Assembly (NCBI GenBank): GCA_964544475.1
Contig: CAZJBS010000060.1
Span: forward strand, 1 to 8,874
Length of the DNA stretch: 8,874 nucleotides
DNA from: CAZJBS01 sp964544475
Lineage (GTDB): Bacteria > CLD3 > SB21
Direction: 5' to 3'
Shown here piece after piece: positions 6,853-8,874 of this stretch (its first letter is position 1; each line of letters begins with the position of its first letter). Both the position numbers and the translations under genes were made by a program. Below the pieces are notes generated by a model. That model ran no database searches. It was given only the letters and a program-made list of their open reading frames with translations, and was not told where the DNA came from.

Positions 6853-6858
6853 ATTCTT

Positions 6859-8790
6859 ATGTTGATCAGGTCATGGATCGTGACGTGGGTGGTCGTTGCG
6901 ATGCCGTACCAAATCCACGCCCAGTTGTCCGGTTGGGTCAAGGAGCAGGGAACGATGATGCCGCTGGCCGGAGCCCGGGTCACGGTTCAGGCTACGACGA
7001 TCCGGACGGTGACCGACGCGAACGGCTATTTCTCATTGCCAGGCGCAACCGGCAGTGACCTCGTCGTCGTCGGGGCAAAAGAATCCTTTTACAATCAGGC
7101 CCTTCTTCTAAACGCCCCGGCGGACAGCATCGTGTTGACGTTGACGGGAGTACCCCAGGACACAAATTCCACCTACGTCTTCATGGAGCCTTCCACCTGC
7201 GGCGCGTGTCATCCGGACCAATGGAACCAATGGACCACGTCGGCCATGGCCCACGCCGGACTCAACCAATGGGTGTACGACATATACAATGGCACGGGAA
7301 CATCCGGAGGGATGGGCGGTTTTGTTTACACGCGGGACTCGCATCACGCCGGCGTCAATCCCAATTCGGAATGCGCGTCATGCCATCAACCGCAAGTGTG
7401 GATCAAGAATCCTTTCTCACCATTGGAAGACAACACCAATCCATCCGCCGATGCCCTGGCTGGCGTGTCGTGCGACGTTTGCCACAAGATGGCCCACATT
7501 GATGAAACCAAGACCAACTTTCCCGGCATCTATCCCGGCGTCGTGACATTCACCCGGCCCGCGCTCGGGTCGAGCCAGGTGGAATACGGTGTTTTGGGGG
7601 ACGCGAGTTATGTTCTCAATCCGTTGATGCGTCCGTCGTATCAGCCTCAGTTGACCGCCGCCGTGTGCGCCGCGTGCCATCAGGACAAGAACGATCCCGA
7701 CGACGACGGCGATTTCGAAGAGCCGGACGGCGTGGTTTCCGAACCGACGTATCAGGAATGGCTCAACAGTCCGTATGCCGACACGGCGTCCGCTTCGTAT
7801 GCGACCTGCGTCACCTGTCACATGCCTTCGTATGGTGCGACCCAGGTTTGCGCGGTGGATCCGGTCACGAGGGATTCATCCACGATCCGCAGTCACTGGT
7901 TTGAAGGCTCCACCGCCGCCTACCTTGAACGCGCGGTCACGCTCGATTTGAATTGTGACAAAACCGACAGCACGGTATCTGTCGAAGTCATTCTGACCAA
8001 TACGGGCACCGGCCACCACGTCCCGACCGGCGTCACTTTTCGGAACATGATATTACTGGTTGAGGCCTGGCGAGAGAGCGACTCCCTATCTCTACCCCAC
8101 ACCGGCACGCAGACGATTCATGACCTCGGCGGCATCGGCAATCCCGCGCAGGGTTATTACGCCGGACTGCCCGGAAAATTTTATTCCAAGATCAATCACG
8201 ACTCTGCGGGAAACGGCCCGGTTTTCTACACGGATGCAACGGGCCTTATTTCCGACAATCGTCTTGCCGCCCTCGCGTCCGACACGACGCATTACGTTTT
8301 TTCCGTTCCCAATCCGGATGGACAATTCCATGTGCGTGCCCGGTTGATATATCGACGAGCCTATCGATACGTGGTGGACGCCAAAGGGTGGACTCTCGAC
8401 GGCTACGGAGCTCCTTTGGAAGACATCCAACCGCCCCATTTCGGCCATCTGATGGCACAGGCGGACTGGTCGTCTTCGGCTATGGATGTTCATCGGGAAG
8501 CGATGACCCCCGGTCATTTTGTGTTGATGCAGAATTATCCGAATCCATTCAATCCGGTTACACAAATGTCCTATGAATTGTCAAGGCCAGGCCGCGTACG
8601 TCTCGTGGTCTACAACGTGCTTGGGCAGGAAGTGATTCGGATCGTGGACGGACCGAAGACCGCCGGACGGCACACGGCGATGTGGGATGGCATGGATCGT
8701 ACGGGCAAACCTGTGGCGAGTGGAATCTATTTCTATCGCCTGGAAACGGGCGGCCGCACCAGGACCATGAAAATGGCGCTGGTCCGATAG
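6859..8790 (+). CDS. Secreted pentahaem c-type cytochrome with T9SS sorting domain
   Basis: The 643-residue product starts with a signal peptide (MLIRSWIVTWVVVAMPYQIHA, cleavage near residue 21). Residues 23-97 form a carboxypeptidase-regulatory-like beta sandwich (PLAGARVTVQ, TVTDANGYFSLPG). Five CxxCH haem-binding motifs follow: C114-H118, C172-H176, C205-H209, C270-H274 and C317-H321. TCVTCHMP (316-323) and GHHVPTG (385-391) are typical of cytochrome c554/multihaem families, where the latter histidines act as distal ligands. Residues 360-540 form a beta-rich stretch without haem. From 559, NYPNPFNPVTQMSYEL begins the C-terminal type A sorting / FlgD-Ig-like domain, with VYNVLGQEV (584-592), WDGMDRTGKPVASGIYFYRL (609-628) and a basic KMALVR end. 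The likely role is electron transfer at or beyond the outer membrane; donor and acceptor are unknown. An Asp-rich loop at 276-290 after haem 4 may bind calcium. Confidence 0.9.
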   Translation: MLIRSWIVTWVVVAMPYQIHAQLSGWVKEQGTMMPLAGARVTVQATTIRTVTDANGYFSLPGATGSDLVVVGAKESFYNQALLLNAPADSIVLTLTGVPQDTNSTYVFMEPSTCGACHPDQWNQWTTSAMAHAGLNQWVYDIYNGTGTSGGMGGFVYTRDSHHAGVNPNSECASCHQPQVWIKNPFSPLEDNTNPSADALAGVSCDVCHKMAHIDETKTNFPGIYPGVVTFTRPALGSSQVEYGVLGDASYVLNPLMRPSYQPQLTAAVCAACHQDKNDPDDDGDFEEPDGVVSEPTYQEWLNSPYADTASASYATCVTCHMPSYGATQVCAVDPVTRDSSTIRSHWFEGSTAAYLERAVTLDLNCDKTDSTVSVEVILTNTGTGHHVPTGVTFRNMILLVEAWRESDSLSLPHTGTQTIHDLGGIGNPAQGYYAGLPGKFYSKINHDSAGNGPVFYTDATGLISDNRLAALASDTTHYVFSVPNPDGQFHVRARLIYRRAYRYVVDAKGWTLDGYGAPLEDIQPPHFGHLMAQADWSSSAMDVHREAMTPGHFVLMQNYPNPFNPVTQMSYELSRPGRVRLVVYNVLGQEVIRIVDGPKTAGRHTAMWDGMDRTGKPVASGIYFYRLETGGRTRTMKMALVR

Positions 8791-8832
8791 GTTCCCCTCG
8801 ATGGTTCGACAGGCTCCAGTCGATACGCTACG

Positions 8833-8867
8833 CTACTCGGGGAGCAGAATAACCGCTCGCCGAGTAG
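8833..8867. repeat. REP-like inverted repeat downstream of the cytochrome gene
   Basis: CTACTCGGGGAGC (8833-8845) and GCTCGCCGAGTAG (8855-8867) are inverted copies with one mismatch in 13, around a nine-base loop. The surrounding sequence, including GGTTCGACAGGCTC at 8804-8817, resembles repetitive extragenic elements common in bacterial genomes, and the element probably continues past the right edge. The hairpin could also help end the cytochrome transcript, although no T-run is seen. Confidence 0.6.
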
Positions 8868-8874
8868 ACGCCGG

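Larger units (their letters stand above)
6557..6858. other. AT-rich intergenic region ahead of the cytochrome gene
   Basis: These 302 bases hold no supported gene and are strikingly AT-rich between about 6600 and 6790. They include a consensus DnaA box (6725-6733), a direct repeat ATTAATGT (6695-6702 and 6720-6727), a second direct repeat CTGAATAA (6742-6749 and 6758-6765), an inverted repeat CCTGAATA/TATTCAGG (6741-6748 and 6810-6817) and a hairpin (6791-6813). TTGATT (6692-6697) and TGTAAT (6716-6721), 18 bases apart, are a weak sigma-70-like promoter candidate. The layout suggests a regulated promoter with a leader of about 100 bases for the cytochrome gene. Confidence 0.5.

Noticed and set aside
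6820..6858. Earlier start for the cytochrome at 6820.
   Set aside because: It lacks a ribosome binding site and would place 13 residues before the signal peptide; 6859 has GGAG at the right distance.
6557..6858. Replication origin around the DnaA box.
   Set aside because: Only one strong DnaA box and no origin-linked genes (dnaA, dnaN, gidA, parAB) in the window.
1..8874. CRISPR array, toxin-antitoxin pair, phage or defence island.
   Set aside because: No regularly spaced repeats, no nuclease, helicase, transposase or integrase domains, and no small gene pairs were found. The mazG here is the housekeeping two-domain enzyme and is not part of a mazEF module.

Overview
The window looks like a chromosomal piece of a moderately GC-rich Gram-negative bacterium of the FCB superphylum, such as Calditrichota, KSB1, Ignavibacteria or Zixibacteria. 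I cannot name the species. The best clue is the last gene, a secreted multihaem cytochrome ending in a type A sorting / FlgD-Ig-like domain (YPNPFNP at its start, VASGIYFYRL near its end), a hallmark of type IX secretion (T9SS) cargo in these phyla. All complete genes lie on the + strand.

Layout. Positions 1-238 hold an open minus-strand frame that runs off the left edge (possibly a 5'-truncated gene) and an imperfect inverted repeat ending in GCGTTATGC. Positions 239-838 encode an AhpD-like carboxymuconolactone decarboxylase-family protein. Its DNA is clearly richer in A+T than everything downstream, so it looks acquired, possibly as an integron-type cassette. Positions 839-1213 are non-coding apart from a REP-like hairpin. 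Positions 1214-5650 form a probable operon: a tRNA-dihydrouridine synthase, an esterase-D-type alpha/beta hydrolase joined to it by an ATGA overlap, and, after 40 bp, an exported TPR protein. mazG (5726-6556) follows after 75 bp with a small hairpin between. A 302-bp AT-rich intergenic region (6557-6858) holds a consensus DnaA box and several small repeats. The pentahaem cytochrome gene (6859-8790) has its own strong ribosome binding site, and a REP-like palindrome runs to the right edge.

Function. The Dus enzyme (tRNA modification) and MazG (nucleotide-pool cleaning) are housekeeping enzymes. The hydrolase and TPR protein have no specific assignable substrate. The cytochrome is the most distinctive gene: an N-terminal carboxypeptidase-regulatory-like beta domain, five CxxCH haem sites of cytochrome c554 type, and a T9SS sorting domain together suggest an electron carrier exported to the cell surface. 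I found no CRISPR array, rRNA gene or transposase, and recognised no tRNA gene or defence locus.
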